Of a stretch of DNA of 20,886 nucleotides, positions 1 to 8,808 are shown piece by piece (position 1 is the first letter of the stretch; each line of letters starts with the position of its first letter). The notes below the pieces were generated by a model, which worked only from the letters and a program-made list of their open reading frames with translations, ran no database searches and had not been told where the DNA came from. The position numbers were made by a program, and so were the translations under genes. Source of the stretch: Candidatus Heimdallarchaeota archaeon (lineage in GTDB: Archaea; Asgardarchaeota; Heimdallarchaeia; Heimdallarchaeales; Kariarchaeaceae); contig WAMJ01000209.1 of assembly GCA_015522385.1 (NCBI GenBank), forward strand, positions 1 to 20,886, written 5' to 3'.

Positions 1-169
1 CTTCTACTCTGATGATGTACAGGAATTCAGCCAGATTACTGATACCGCTACCTCGAATCCGTTTGTATTCGCCAAAAGAGACACCAAAGCGCTTAACGCG
101 ATGACCATGGACTCAGGAATTTCATCTGGGGTTATGGATCTGAATCTTAGAAGGAGGGTGGAATCATGA
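1..169 (+). CDS. 3' end of an unidentified protein (partial, starts outside window)
   Basis: An open frame enters from the left edge (codons begin at base 2) and ends at the TGA at 167-169, giving the last 55 residues of a protein. The visible tail contains an NPFVFAKRD stretch and ends in a basic LNLRRRVES sequence. I recognise no domain and see no membrane segment. The stop overlaps the ATG of the next gene as ATGA, and the next gene's Shine-Dalgarno site lies inside this reading frame, which points to translational coupling in one operon. Because the downstream genes carry DUF4129 and DUF4350 domains, this could be another component of a MoxR-type cluster, but that is inferred from position only. 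Support for coding is the uninterrupted frame and the textbook 4-nt overlap; function is unknown. Confidence 0.6.
   Translation, partial: FYSDDVQEFSQITDTATSNPFVFAKRDTKALNAMTMDSGISSGVMDLNLRRRVES
153..157 (+). promoter_or_regulatory. Shine-Dalgarno site for the giant surface protein
   Basis: GGAGG within AGGAGGG, 8 nt before the ATG at 166. It fixes the start, which overlaps the preceding stop as ATGA, and it lies within the preceding coding frame. Confidence 0.75.
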
Positions 170-3100
170 AAGTAAAATTCATGGCACTTCTAGTGCTTCT
201 GACCATCTCTATATTTGCAACTTCAGTTTCTGTTGCATCACAAGATGAAGTAGGATCTGATGAAGAGGTGAAAACCATTGAATACTCACGGTTCAACGTT
301 AAGAGAAGTGCTCTTGATGACCTGATTGATCCAGTCACCTCTGTTAAAAAGTCAGTGAACAAGAAAATCTCATCCTTAGCAGTGGAAAACAGGCAGACCA
401 TCATCTCACCAATGGCTGAGACCGTAAAGAACTTTACATTTGCCATTGATGCAACTGGGCAGGCTGATGGCTCAATCACTGAATTTGTACTAAAAGGGAC
501 AGCCAGTGACGATTTCTGGGATGGTGAAACAGTGATATTTATTCGAGAGGGATATGCCAACAAATCCTATGTGACAGGGTCAAATGGCGAGATTCTTATC
601 AATGATATTACCTATACAGCTGCAGACATAGGGAGATTCAACTACTCCATTTATTTCGAGGGATCACCATCAACAGTTCCTGGCTTCCCACCGACCCGAC
701 CGGCCAAGGAGGTCGCTAATGGTACGATAACCGTTACTGCGAGTGTACAGATCGACACGCCAAACAGGCTTCCAGATACCGATCTTATTTCTCCGAATAC
801 AGCATATTCATACGAGTTCACACTCTCATTCCTAGACGGAACAACATTTGATCCAAACACGTACTCAGTACAGGATGAATTTAATGCCCCGGTCACACCT
901 GGCACCGTCCAAGCTATTTTCAATGAGACATATCTTAACGATCAGGATCAGCCAGACTCTCAGATCAGTCTGTCATCGAAGATTAATGATACAACCGTTT
1001 CGTTCGTTGGAGGTAAAGCCTCTATATCCTCGGACTCAGGTGCGCAGGTCATCAGAACTAAGATTTCACTGAATTTCACCTTGATAGGGATAGATCCTGC
1101 GATACTGGATTATATCACATTTGTAAACTTACAATCTATTACCTCACCGATCTATACAGTAAAGGTCGATTATGTCTTTAACTCCCGGTACTACATTCAG
1201 AGTAAAGAGATAACAACTGTGAACCAAGCTGATGAGACCTTCTACAGAAACGGGACTGATTTAGTAATAAATGGATCACTAGTGAATGCTGTTGTAGACC
1301 AAACACTTCTGGAAAATATAGAAGTTGGGGTCAGTATAAATTACCAACCTATAACTGGTGGGGCAACACAGCAAATTGCAGTCACAAAGACAGGAGTAGG
1401 AGGCTTTTTCGAGTACAAACTGAACCTGAACAACACCTATTTTGAGTTCGTGGAAAGTTCTCTCACCGTGTCTGTTCTTTTGGATCCAAACAATTTGGCT
1501 ACACAACTACAGGACATGACAACAGCCGACAAGCAGTCATCGAGGACGATCTCATTTCGGGCAGATATGTCAAATATGACAGTCTCTACAATTGTCTCAA
1601 CAGACACACTATTCCTCTCTGAGAACAGCCAGTTTACATTTAAGGGGAAAATCAGTTATGACAACAATGCGTCAAGAAATGTTCAAGGTCAGGCCGTCAT
1701 GATCTCCATTGTTGGAGGTAGTTCTTTTGAAAATCTCACTGTAACTACCTTGACAAACGGTAGTTTCATTGCGACTGTAACCTCATCCCTGCTTAGTTCA
1801 CTTGATCAGAATGTAGGTCAATTCTCAATCTATGCGTGGATCGACGATATTATTGGAGCAAATCAAAGGTACTATAACCCCTTGAATCTCAGTTCTGTCC
1901 CACAGTTATTCAACATCAGTCTAGGACTCAACCTTACAGTAACCACGAATATATTTGGTAACACGTTCAACGGATCAACTCCATGGGACATCTTGAACAA
2001 TACAATGTATAACATCTACTCGAATGTCAATGCTAACTACAGCATGATATTCAAAGACTCCGTTGGAAGAGCACCGCTAGGCTTTATCCTAGTGATTAGG
2101 GAGAGAGTGTATGATACGAGCTCTAACGTATTCAGTGAGACTACTTTCACTTTCCAGATCGTTAACGTCTCGAAGAATGGATACAGCTTCCTGCTCACTA
2201 GCTTCTCAGGTGTACTTGCAGATGTTGCAGGATCGGGATCAAGCAATCCCTTCAATTTTGCAGGAAGTACATTCGAGTACCAATTCAGCGTTCAAGATTC
2301 TTCAGGTGTAGCAGTTAATTCAGCAGGAGTAGGTAAGGAAACTTTCGTACTCTATGGTCCAGACAACGTTGCACCTCAGTTGAATACTGGAGACATCCAA
2401 GCTACTGATCCTCAAGATCAAGCAGTTGATATTGTTGTGGGAGTAAACATCACCACCGCAACCAAGTTCGACAATATCAGGAATGTAACAATCTATTACC
2501 GATACAGCGACAACAATCTAATATCTGATCCACAGGACGCCGTCTTTAGTTCAGGTTACACCGTTGCCCTGATGACGTACAACTCATCGTCGGGGTATTT
2601 TGAATTCACGATTACATTCAGAAACTCTGACGATCATGGTAGGTGGGTAGAATTCTATTTTGTTGTCTATGATCTTGCAGGACATGGACTGGATGTAAAT
2701 GGAAACACAGTAGATGCGTCTACATACTCATACCCTGACCCTAACTTCAGCCTTTTCACAAACTACAGTAGCCAAGCTCAAATGGTGAAATTGGGAGATA
2801 GTACACCTCCAACACTCAACGGTGGACAGATATCCTCCACAGACTCCTTTGGTCAGAATGTGTACATCTGTGAGGAAGGTAATTGCCAAGCTCTTGAGAA
2901 TTTCGACGGTGAGATTGCACTCGGAGCTAATGTCACAATCGAAGTAAGGGGCATCACTGATCCAAATGGTATTCAGAACGTCACTTTATTCTACACCTAC
3001 TCGTACTACAATCCAGAAAACGACAGCTTTTACGGGCAGACTAATGTAACTGTACTCATGACGTTCGATTTCGTTACAGGGTATTACATCTATGACTTCG

Positions 3101-4242
3101 ATTCTGCTTTATTCGATTACAACTTCCAACTTGATTTCGAGGTAACGGTCTACGATACAATAGGAAATTCAGATACCTCCGGAACTGCAGGATCAAAATT
3201 TGGCCAAGGTAACACAATAATAACGGTTGATGATCTTGTGGATCCTGTGATAGAAGGTGTAGAGGATACATTCGTGGACAATAATGTGGATCCAAAGGCA
3301 CCGAGAGAAGGAGTTACACAGACTCCTCCCTCATACCAGTTCTATTCGAACGAGACGTTGAGTGTGTCCATAAATGTCACCGATTACGGTGGACTGGGAA
3401 TCCGGAACATAACGATTTTCTGGACCTACACCAATGCGTCCGGTATTGTGGAAACTGGGAACTTTACAAGAAATTATGATCTCGGAACGCAACAAGCATT
3501 ATTCATATTCAACTTCACAGGTTACAACACCAATATGACAATCACATACAAGTTCGTGATAGTAGACTGGGGAGACAATGTCCTTAACCAAGATGGTGCA
3601 TACGCTTTCACGGCGGTAGAACCACCCCAACCTGATCTGATAGTCACCACGATTATCTCGACAGGAGATGACGGTAACACAACCGCTATTGTAACTGTGA
3701 TATCGGATACATCTAGTACGGTGGTTGAGGATACAGGTGGTAACAACAGCCTGATTATTCTGATGGCTTTCATTGGAGTTTTCTTGGCATTTGTTGTAGC
3801 TAACAGATATCAATCAATTTTGGAGTGGTACCAAGCCAGAGGACGAGAGAAGCTTGTCCGAAGTAGCATGGAGTCAAGGATCGACCTGATACGCAAGTAC
3901 GGAACTGAGGGTGAGTACCTCAAGGCAGTGCTTGAGATATGGAAGGCCACCCAAACATTAGGGGCGGAAGGGCTACAGGCTCCCCAACGGTACAATCAAA
4001 CCGTTCGGGACTATATTGATATTCTTGAGCGTGTCTCTAGCATTGAAAGAGATATGCTTGAAACCTTGGCATTCACTTTTGAGAAGGCCAAATACGGTCA
4101 GGAGCAGATAACTGCCGATGACTACAAAGATGCCCTCGAGGCATTGAATGTCGCAATCGACACGGTAATTGCCCTAGGAGTCAGATCAGCAGTTGACGAC
4201 GAGGACGATTGGTCGGAGCTTGATTTCGACGAAGAGGAGTGA
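166..4242 (+). CDS. Giant secreted, membrane-anchored surface protein with Ig-like repeats and cytoplasmic DUF4129-like tail
   Basis: 1358 residues. A signal peptide (about residues 1-24, hydrophobic core LLVLLTISIFA) leads into a beta-rich ectodomain of roughly 1170 residues with more than 30 N-x-S/T sequons. Three tandem Ig/cadherin-like repeats start near residues 733, 878 and 1023, a regular 145-residue period. Each opens with a D-x-x-x-P motif (DNVAPQL, DSTPPTL, DLVDPVI), has an N-[IV]-T-[IL]-[FY] strand in the middle and a V-x-D-x-x-G/D strand near the end. I found only two cysteines, a CEEGNC pair in repeat two. One transmembrane helix (about 1196-1217) precedes a cytoplasmic helical domain. 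In that domain T-V-R-D-Y, F-E-K-A-K-Y-G and a following D-D-Y-K-D-A match the DUF4129 pattern usually seen in MoxR clusters. The gene is coupled to its upstream neighbour by ATGA and followed 6 nt later by a second DUF4129-like gene. It may be a surface sensor or adhesin; that role is inference. Confidence 0.88.
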   Translation: MKVKFMALLVLLTISIFATSVSVASQDEVGSDEEVKTIEYSRFNVKRSALDDLIDPVTSVKKSVNKKISSLAVENRQTIISPMAETVKNFTFAIDATGQADGSITEFVLKGTASDDFWDGETVIFIREGYANKSYVTGSNGEILINDITYTAADIGRFNYSIYFEGSPSTVPGFPPTRPAKEVANGTITVTASVQIDTPNRLPDTDLISPNTAYSYEFTLSFLDGTTFDPNTYSVQDEFNAPVTPGTVQAIFNETYLNDQDQPDSQISLSSKINDTTVSFVGGKASISSDSGAQVIRTKISLNFTLIGIDPAILDYITFVNLQSITSPIYTVKVDYVFNSRYYIQSKEITTVNQADETFYRNGTDLVINGSLVNAVVDQTLLENIEVGVSINYQPITGGATQQIAVTKTGVGGFFEYKLNLNNTYFEFVESSLTVSVLLDPNNLATQLQDMTTADKQSSRTISFRADMSNMTVSTIVSTDTLFLSENSQFTFKGKISYDNNASRNVQGQAVMISIVGGSSFENLTVTTLTNGSFIATVTSSLLSSLDQNVGQFSIYAWIDDIIGANQRYYNPLNLSSVPQLFNISLGLNLTVTTNIFGNTFNGSTPWDILNNTMYNIYSNVNANYSMIFKDSVGRAPLGFILVIRERVYDTSSNVFSETTFTFQIVNVSKNGYSFLLTSFSGVLADVAGSGSSNPFNFAGSTFEYQFSVQDSSGVAVNSAGVGKETFVLYGPDNVAPQLNTGDIQATDPQDQAVDIVVGVNITTATKFDNIRNVTIYYRYSDNNLISDPQDAVFSSGYTVALMTYNSSSGYFEFTITFRNSDDHGRWVEFYFVVYDLAGHGLDVNGNTVDASTYSYPDPNFSLFTNYSSQAQMVKLGDSTPPTLNGGQISSTDSFGQNVYICEEGNCQALENFDGEIALGANVTIEVRGITDPNGIQNVTLFYTYSYYNPENDSFYGQTNVTVLMTFDFVTGYYIYDFDSALFDYNFQLDFEVTVYDTIGNSDTSGTAGSKFGQGNTIITVDDLVDPVIEGVEDTFVDNNVDPKAPREGVTQTPPSYQFYSNETLSVSINVTDYGGLGIRNITIFWTYTNASGIVETGNFTRNYDLGTQQALFIFNFTGYNTNMTITYKFVIVDWGDNVLNQDGAYAFTAVEPPQPDLIVTTIISTGDDGNTTAIVTVISDTSSTVVEDTGGNNSLIILMAFIGVFLAFVVANRYQSILEWYQARGREKLVRSSMESRIDLIRKYGTEGEYLKAVLEIWKATQTLGAEGLQAPQRYNQTVRDYIDILERVSSIERDMLETLAFTFEKAKYGQEQITADDYKDALEALNVAIDTVIALGVRSAVDDEDDWSELDFDEEE

Positions 4243-4248
4243 TACACT

Positions 4249-4755
4249 ATGGGAATATTTGATTTCATAAAGAAATTCCAAGAGAAAAAAGAGCAGGAGA
4301 AGCGGGTTCAGGCCGCGCTTCAGGACTTGAAGAAAATAGAGAACACGAGTGATTACAGAGAGGGAATTATCAAATCCTTCTACATCCTTGAGACTCTAGG
4401 AGCTGAGTACCTTGGCATCAAGAGGGGTGAAGCCACAACAGTTAGGGAGTACGTAAGACTCCTTGAAGAGGACGGTATCGTCCGCAAGGATGAGCTGAAG
4501 GAGTATGTCACTGCCTTCGAGGTAAGTAAGTACTCAGTTTATGATCCCACTCTTGAGAACTTCAACAAATCCGTCACAGTAGTGCGAGACCTTGAGAAGA
4601 GATTCAAGAACCCCAAGAACCGGAAGGTTGCATCTTCCAAGGGGAAGAAAGGAAAGAGAGGTAAGAAGAAGCGACGAGCCCCAACCAGGACAGCTAGTGG
4701 GGACGGAGAATCACCTCGACGAAAGAGAAAAGTCAAGAGACGGACGGCTGATTAG
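4249..4755 (+). CDS. Soluble DUF4129-like protein with lysine/arginine-rich tail
   Basis: 168 residues with no signal peptide or membrane helix. Residues about 35-120 align by eye with the cytoplasmic tail of the preceding giant protein: Y-R-E-G-I-I-K, a shared L-x-T-L-G-A-E stretch, T-V-R-E-Y-V-R-L-L and F-E-V-S-K-Y. This makes it a free-standing DUF4129-like domain, where the family is normally membrane-attached. Residues about 118-168 are extremely basic (about half K/R) and low in complexity, suggesting binding to acidic lipid head groups or nucleic acid, or an anchoring tail. The start is supported by GAGGAG at 4234-4239, inside the end of the previous gene. The next gene begins 2 nt after the stop, so all three genes are probably one transcript. 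Its role beside the membrane-anchored copy (adaptor or competitor) is inference. Confidence 0.85.
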   Translation: MGIFDFIKKFQEKKEQEKRVQAALQDLKKIENTSDYREGIIKSFYILETLGAEYLGIKRGEATTVREYVRLLEEDGIVRKDELKEYVTAFEVSKYSVYDPTLENFNKSVTVVRDLEKRFKNPKNRKVASSKGKKGKRGKKKRRAPTRTASGDGESPRRKRKVKRRTAD

Positions 4756-4757
4756 TT

Positions 4758-6482
4758 ATGGCAATACGATTAGGAAAGCTAAGAATATCATTCCAAGCCA
4801 TTGGAATAGTTCTACTTTTCATATTCGGAGTTGCACCCATCCTCCTGTCAGCCATACCAAATGTCCAGTATAACGAGGAATATTCGATATATAATACTGG
4901 ATTTAACGGACTTTCGAATGTCAGAGAAGCGCTGGAGAACGAGGGAGATAGATACAATATCACAACCTCCGTCTCCAACCTCAACGCCCTTAATAGGTTC
5001 AAAGGATCAGGTGTGTTGGTAGTTGTGGGGCCCACTGCAACGTTCGATCAAAGTGAGTTCATATCTCTCCTCCTCTTTTTACTTAGGGGAGGATCCCTGA
5101 TAATTGCTGATGATTTCGGAACAGGTAACCAAATACTTGCACCCCTGTTTGATGCTTTCGAGAATTATGACGACTTCGCAAAGAACGCAGGGAACATCAC
5201 AGGAATGGAGATCCCTACGATTAGTCAGGTTCTTCAGAATGCAACCGGTGGAGTTGATACAGGGAGTACTGGAGGTGGCTCTTCAATCTCACCTATAGGA
5301 GGAGCAATTGATGAAAGCCAACTAATTACATCAGTTGTTGAGCTCATTGGTTCTACAATAAAGAGATTCGGATTCAACGGATCGGTTCTCATGGATGTCG
5401 GGAGCAATGACAATAACCCTAACCGGCCAACGATTGTCGACTATGATCAAACCGGTGGCCAGTATTCTATCACGAACGGATTGACCAAACCTATCCAGAC
5501 TGAGATGGCAACAATCATTTCTGTAAAGGTTAATGTTTCAGAAACTGTCCCTGATGGAGAAGGAGGATTCAAGGAAGTCTATCAGGAAAGATGGCAGCCA
5601 CTCACCCGTGTGACCTTCGCTGAACTCACAGGGAATGACAAAGCGGGTGATATCGTCTTCCAGTACCTTGATTTCCTCTTTCCATTGTATTCATCACCAT
5701 TGTCATGGATCGAGACCGACAGACAGGCAGCAGCGGACAACACTGCCGAACCTGATGCAGGATCAGAATGGGGAGGACGTGCTTTTTCATTAGCACTAAA
5801 TCTCCCTATCGTCCCCGGAGGAGGAAAGATAGTGTTCGTCGCAGATCCAAGTATCTTCATCAACAGGTACACAGGAGACGATCAATACGCCAACCTTGAC
5901 TTCGCCAAGAACCTCATCGCGATGGCTTCCAACAATCTCCAAGGAGATAATGTCCCAATCATCTTCGATTTTGGTCACACATACCAAGGACTCACATCAC
6001 CCACATTGTACTCTACCGCGTTGTTGAAACTAATTGCCAACATGTCAATGTTCCCACTTGTTGCACCATTCGTCCCTCTAACTGCATACAGCTTTGGGAA
6101 GAAGCTTATTCCAGAGAATAGAAGACTTCGTCCCATGCTACTGACCAAGAGAAGAGGAGGTGCCGGTGGTTCCAAATTTGAGAAAGAACTTGAGGAGATT
6201 AAAGAATTTGGACTCTATGGGAAGGCGATTAAGTCTCTCACAAACCGTGTTAGACGTGAAGTCCGTAAGGATGTCAGATATGATGGTAGCCAACTTACGA
6301 GCTATGAGGAAGTTGCAAACTTCTTCTACGAGAACTTCCCTGGAAGATTCAATAGAAGAGAACTCCGGAATAATCTTAAGAAGATATACAGTATATCCGC
6401 ACATCCAGAGCGGCCAATTCCTCTGGTCATCGCCAAACCAATCTTGGTACTGTTGAAAGAGCTAGTATCACTCCTTAGTTAA
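4758..6482 (+). CDS. DUF4350-type membrane protein (set A)
   Basis: 574 residues. An N-terminal membrane helix (about 10-32) is followed by a Rossmann/GATase-like ectodomain. There N-T-G-x-x-G-L-S-N-V-R-E-A-L-E, then a strand V-L-V-V-V-G-P-T and then R-G-G-S-L-I-I-A-D-D-F-G-T-G form the classic DUF4350 opening. The family's D-E-x-H-x-G element appears as I-I-F-D-F-G-H-T-Y-Q-G near residue 401. A second hydrophobic segment (about 425-448) leads to a basic helical C-terminal domain of some 120 residues facing the cytoplasm. A low-complexity insert (TGGVDTGSTGGGSS) near residue 165 and its greater length distinguish it from the 431-residue homologue in set B. DUF4350 proteins typically sit with MoxR, DUF58 and DUF4129 genes. 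It begins 2 nt after the preceding stop without an obvious Shine-Dalgarno site, suggesting re-initiation. The molecular activity of the family is not established. Confidence 0.85.
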   Translation: MAIRLGKLRISFQAIGIVLLFIFGVAPILLSAIPNVQYNEEYSIYNTGFNGLSNVREALENEGDRYNITTSVSNLNALNRFKGSGVLVVVGPTATFDQSEFISLLLFLLRGGSLIIADDFGTGNQILAPLFDAFENYDDFAKNAGNITGMEIPTISQVLQNATGGVDTGSTGGGSSISPIGGAIDESQLITSVVELIGSTIKRFGFNGSVLMDVGSNDNNPNRPTIVDYDQTGGQYSITNGLTKPIQTEMATIISVKVNVSETVPDGEGGFKEVYQERWQPLTRVTFAELTGNDKAGDIVFQYLDFLFPLYSSPLSWIETDRQAAADNTAEPDAGSEWGGRAFSLALNLPIVPGGGKIVFVADPSIFINRYTGDDQYANLDFAKNLIAMASNNLQGDNVPIIFDFGHTYQGLTSPTLYSTALLKLIANMSMFPLVAPFVPLTAYSFGKKLIPENRRLRPMLLTKRRGGAGGSKFEKELEEIKEFGLYGKAIKSLTNRVRREVRKDVRYDGSQLTSYEEVANFFYENFPGRFNRRELRNNLKKIYSISAHPERPIPLVIAKPILVLLKELVSLLS

Positions 6483-6505
6483 GTCCCAGTCTAACAGTAT
6501 CACAA

Positions 6506-6514
6506 TTATTTAAT
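6506..6514 (+). promoter_or_regulatory. TATA-like box of a leaderless promoter for the TPR gene
   Basis: An AT-rich TTATTTAAT element centred about 27 nt before the ATG at 6537. There is no Shine-Dalgarno sequence between it and the start codon. The spacing fits archaeal transcription beginning at or next to the ATG. Confidence 0.5.
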
Positions 6515-6536
6515 TTCAACACCAATTCACAATTCT

Positions 6537-7967
6537 ATGAGCAATAGAGATCCGTGTGTCAGGGCAGGAAAACTCTTTCAGGAGGAGAAGTACGGGGAGG
6601 CCCTACGAGCGATCACTAGATGTAGGAAGGAGAACGTTAGATCTCGGAAGAAGCGAGGAACACTTGACCTCGATAGTATCTCAAGAGAGGTTTCAATCGG
6701 GATTCTCGAGGGAAACATCCTCTTCAACCTAAATAAGTTGAAAAAAGCAGAAGAAGTCTTCAAACATTCATATAGGCTGATCACAAACGAGGAATACTTC
6801 AAACCAAGCAGAGAAACTTCACGGATCAAAGGGAAGATTTTGTATTCCTTGGCACTCTGTAGCAAGAAACAGGAGAGAAAGATTAGCTTGCTCAATCAGG
6901 CTCGTGTGGAATTCAAGAAAGCAAATCTACAACGAGAAATTGTGGAAACAACCATCAGGTTAGCTCATATATTTGCAATTACTGACCAGAAGGACCAAGC
7001 GATTCACGAGAACAAGGAGCTCATAAAACTCTCCAAGAAACTTAAAGACAAACGTTCTAGGCAGTATGTTAAAGGACAGGCTTACCTCGATCTCGCTCGT
7101 TTAGAAAATGACGACAGCAGGGTATTCAAGCTCTTCGAGAAGGCGAGGAAGGAATATAGACAGGTGGATGCCATTAGAGAACTAATCGAAGTGGATTTTG
7201 AACAGGGACAGCATATGCTTAGCAGAGGAAATGAAGAGGGAAAAAGGATGATTATGGAGGCCTTAGAACGTGCGAAGCTCAATAACATCGTGGAGTTGGA
7301 AACTCGGATTAAGTACGCCCTTGGAATCGAAAGTATAAAATCAGGAGATCTAGATGATGCTGCCTCCAATATCATTGAGGCACTCTCCATGCAAGCAGAG
7401 TCTGATGACCCACGATCTTCAGGTACAGCAAAGCTGGAACTGGCTCGTATCAGATTCTCCAATGGGAAGTCAAATGAGGACTATGATATAAGTCTGAATC
7501 TTGCCAAGTCAGCTCTTGATTCCTTTACCACAGTCAATGACCGTCGAGGAATGGCACTAGCCAATGAGCTCTTAGGTAATATCTATGTGATACAGAACAA
7601 AACAAGACTAGCTACCAAAGCGCTGAAGAGGGCCAAGATGTACTTTTTGGAATTAAAGGATGATGAAGCTTTGGGCAGGGTCTACACCATAACTGCAGAT
7701 GTAGCCACTATAGAGAAGAATAGTGGGTTGACACTCTCGAATCTGAAAAAGGCGGAAGGGTACTATAAGAAAACTGGGAGCAAACTTGGTCTGAGTGACA
7801 TCTTCCAGAGATACATTATATATTACATTCAGATGGAGAAGGATGCTAAAAAGGCGAAAGAATTCATCGAGAAGTTAAGAGACACAATCAACTCTGACTT
7901 TCCTCACGAATCAGCAAAGCTAGTGATTGAAAAGCAATTAGAAAGATTTGAACAGGCGCTTAAGTGA
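6537..7967 (+). CDS. TPR-type helical repeat protein
   Basis: 476 residues, rich in K and E, no signal peptide or membrane helix, so cytoplasmic. The whole chain is made of paired helices of TPR type. Examples are the first unit (A-G-K-L-F-Q-E-E-K-Y-G-E-A-L near residues 10-23), a second (L-E-G-N-I-L-F-N-L-N-K-L-K-K-A-E-E-V-F) and late units (A-N-E-L-L-G-N-I-Y...A-T-K-A-L-K-R-A). Such proteins scaffold protein-protein contacts; the partner is unknown. It has its own TATA-like box and appears leaderless, so it is not simply the fourth gene of the upstream unit. Its 3' end overlaps the convergent minus-strand gene by 30 nt (7938-7967). Confidence 0.85.
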   Translation: MSNRDPCVRAGKLFQEEKYGEALRAITRCRKENVRSRKKRGTLDLDSISREVSIGILEGNILFNLNKLKKAEEVFKHSYRLITNEEYFKPSRETSRIKGKILYSLALCSKKQERKISLLNQARVEFKKANLQREIVETTIRLAHIFAITDQKDQAIHENKELIKLSKKLKDKRSRQYVKGQAYLDLARLENDDSRVFKLFEKARKEYRQVDAIRELIEVDFEQGQHMLSRGNEEGKRMIMEALERAKLNNIVELETRIKYALGIESIKSGDLDDAASNIIEALSMQAESDDPRSSGTAKLELARIRFSNGKSNEDYDISLNLAKSALDSFTTVNDRRGMALANELLGNIYVIQNKTRLATKALKRAKMYFLELKDDEALGRVYTITADVATIEKNSGLTLSNLKKAEGYYKKTGSKLGLSDIFQRYIIYYIQMEKDAKKAKEFIEKLRDTINSDFPHESAKLVIEKQLERFEQALK

Positions 7968-8774
7968 TTTTATCCGCAGGAAAATTATGCCAATGATAAC
8001 AGGGACGATTGGAAAGTCGATAGTCTCGGAGTTCAACGGAGGAAGTGTGATGCTGAAAATTGCTTCGTAGTCAAGAGTGAAGTTATTCATTACTTGATCT
8101 GTCCCATTCACTGCCTGACCCTCCAAGATGAGTTTGTAATTCTGCAGAACGCCAGACCTCTTGATATATTCCTGATCCAAATTAAGAGAACCATCAGTGA
8201 TGGAAAAGTCCTTCAGGGAGAAGATCACATTGAGAAAAGTCAGATACTGTCTTAATCCGTAGTTCTTTGAGAGGGATAGGGAGGAGAAATTGCTGTCAAT
8301 AGAGTAAACTATAGTGGTGGTAGCTTGATCCACCACCATCCTACTTGAATTCAGTGCGAGAAAAGGCTCAGGGTTCGAACTTAGATTGCTTAGTTCATTG
8401 AAATAGTAGTCAACCCATCCATCCCTGTTGTTAAACCTAGTGGGTAGAATGATCGGGAGGTCACCAGTTGGAAGTTCGTATAATTCTCCGGATATATTTT
8501 TCGGTTCGATAAGCACATGTTGGAATATTTGGCTATAATTTTGAAGTACGTAGGAGTAGCTGTTAACCGTGGTGGTCCAGATGTAGAAATACAAGGGAGT
8601 GAACTCTTCGTTTGAGATATGCACTTCCTTACCATTCTCGTCCACGTACTGCAGGTGATAATGGTGGATATAGGACTGTAAATAACCAGGACTGATCGTC
8701 CAACTTGTCTCTGGACGGGCAGATACAGACATCACGAGTAAAAGAACTAGGACAAGGGAGTGTATCTTCGCCAC
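7938..8774 (-). CDS. Small type I membrane protein, secreted ectodomain of unknown family
   Basis: 278 residues with a GTG start. An N-terminal signal peptide (hydrophobic core LVLVLLLVMSVSA) is followed by an ectodomain of about 230 residues with several N-glycosylation sequons (including NYS, NIS, NLS, NSS, NFS, NGT, NFT) and no cysteine. A C-terminal hydrophobic segment (IVPVIIGIIFL) and a short basic tail complete a single-pass, cytoplasmic C-terminus topology. I recognise no family. The GTG follows GAGGAG by 11 nt and a TATA-like box by about 26 nt, so it could be read leaderless or with a short leader. Its 3' end runs 30 nt into the TPR gene on the opposite strand. Confidence 0.8.
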   Translation of the reverse strand: MAKIHSLVLVLLLVMSVSARPETSWTISPGYLQSYIHHYHLQYVDENGKEVHISNEEFTPLYFYIWTTTVNSYSYVLQNYSQIFQHVLIEPKNISGELYELPTGDLPIILPTRFNNRDGWVDYYFNELSNLSSNPEPFLALNSSRMVVDQATTTIVYSIDSNFSSLSLSKNYGLRQYLTFLNVIFSLKDFSITDGSLNLDQEYIKRSGVLQNYKLILEGQAVNGTDQVMNNFTLDYEAIFSITLPPLNSETIDFPIVPVIIGIIFLRIKSLKRLFKSF

Positions 8775-8796
8775 AGTGGTAAATACTCCTCTGGTT

Positions 8797-8804
8797 TATT
8801 ATAT
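8797..8804 (-). promoter_or_regulatory. TATA-like box for the small type I membrane protein
   Basis: On the minus strand ATATAATA (within AGATATAATAAA) is centred about 26 nt before the GTG at 8774, next to the stop codon of the upstream gene. It is the best TATA match I see in the window. A GAGGAG lies between the box and the GTG, so translation could be leaderless or Shine-Dalgarno driven, depending on the exact start of transcription. Confidence 0.5.
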
Positions 8805-8808
8805 CTTC

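Noticed and set aside
147..4000. Several open frames of 60-140 codons on either strand within the giant protein gene
   Set aside because: They lie wholly inside a continuous 1358-codon gene with a clear signal peptide, repeats and membrane helix, and have no recognisable domains or start signals of their own.
4620..4752. Lysine/arginine-rich stretch as a separate histone- or ribosomal-like gene
   Set aside because: It is in the same frame as, and continuous with, the DUF4129-like protein, and no separate start signal precedes it.
8314..8336. Hairpin GTGGTGG / CCACCAC with a 9-nt loop
   Set aside because: It lies inside the coding region of the small type I membrane protein, has no T tract and is explained by the coding sequence.
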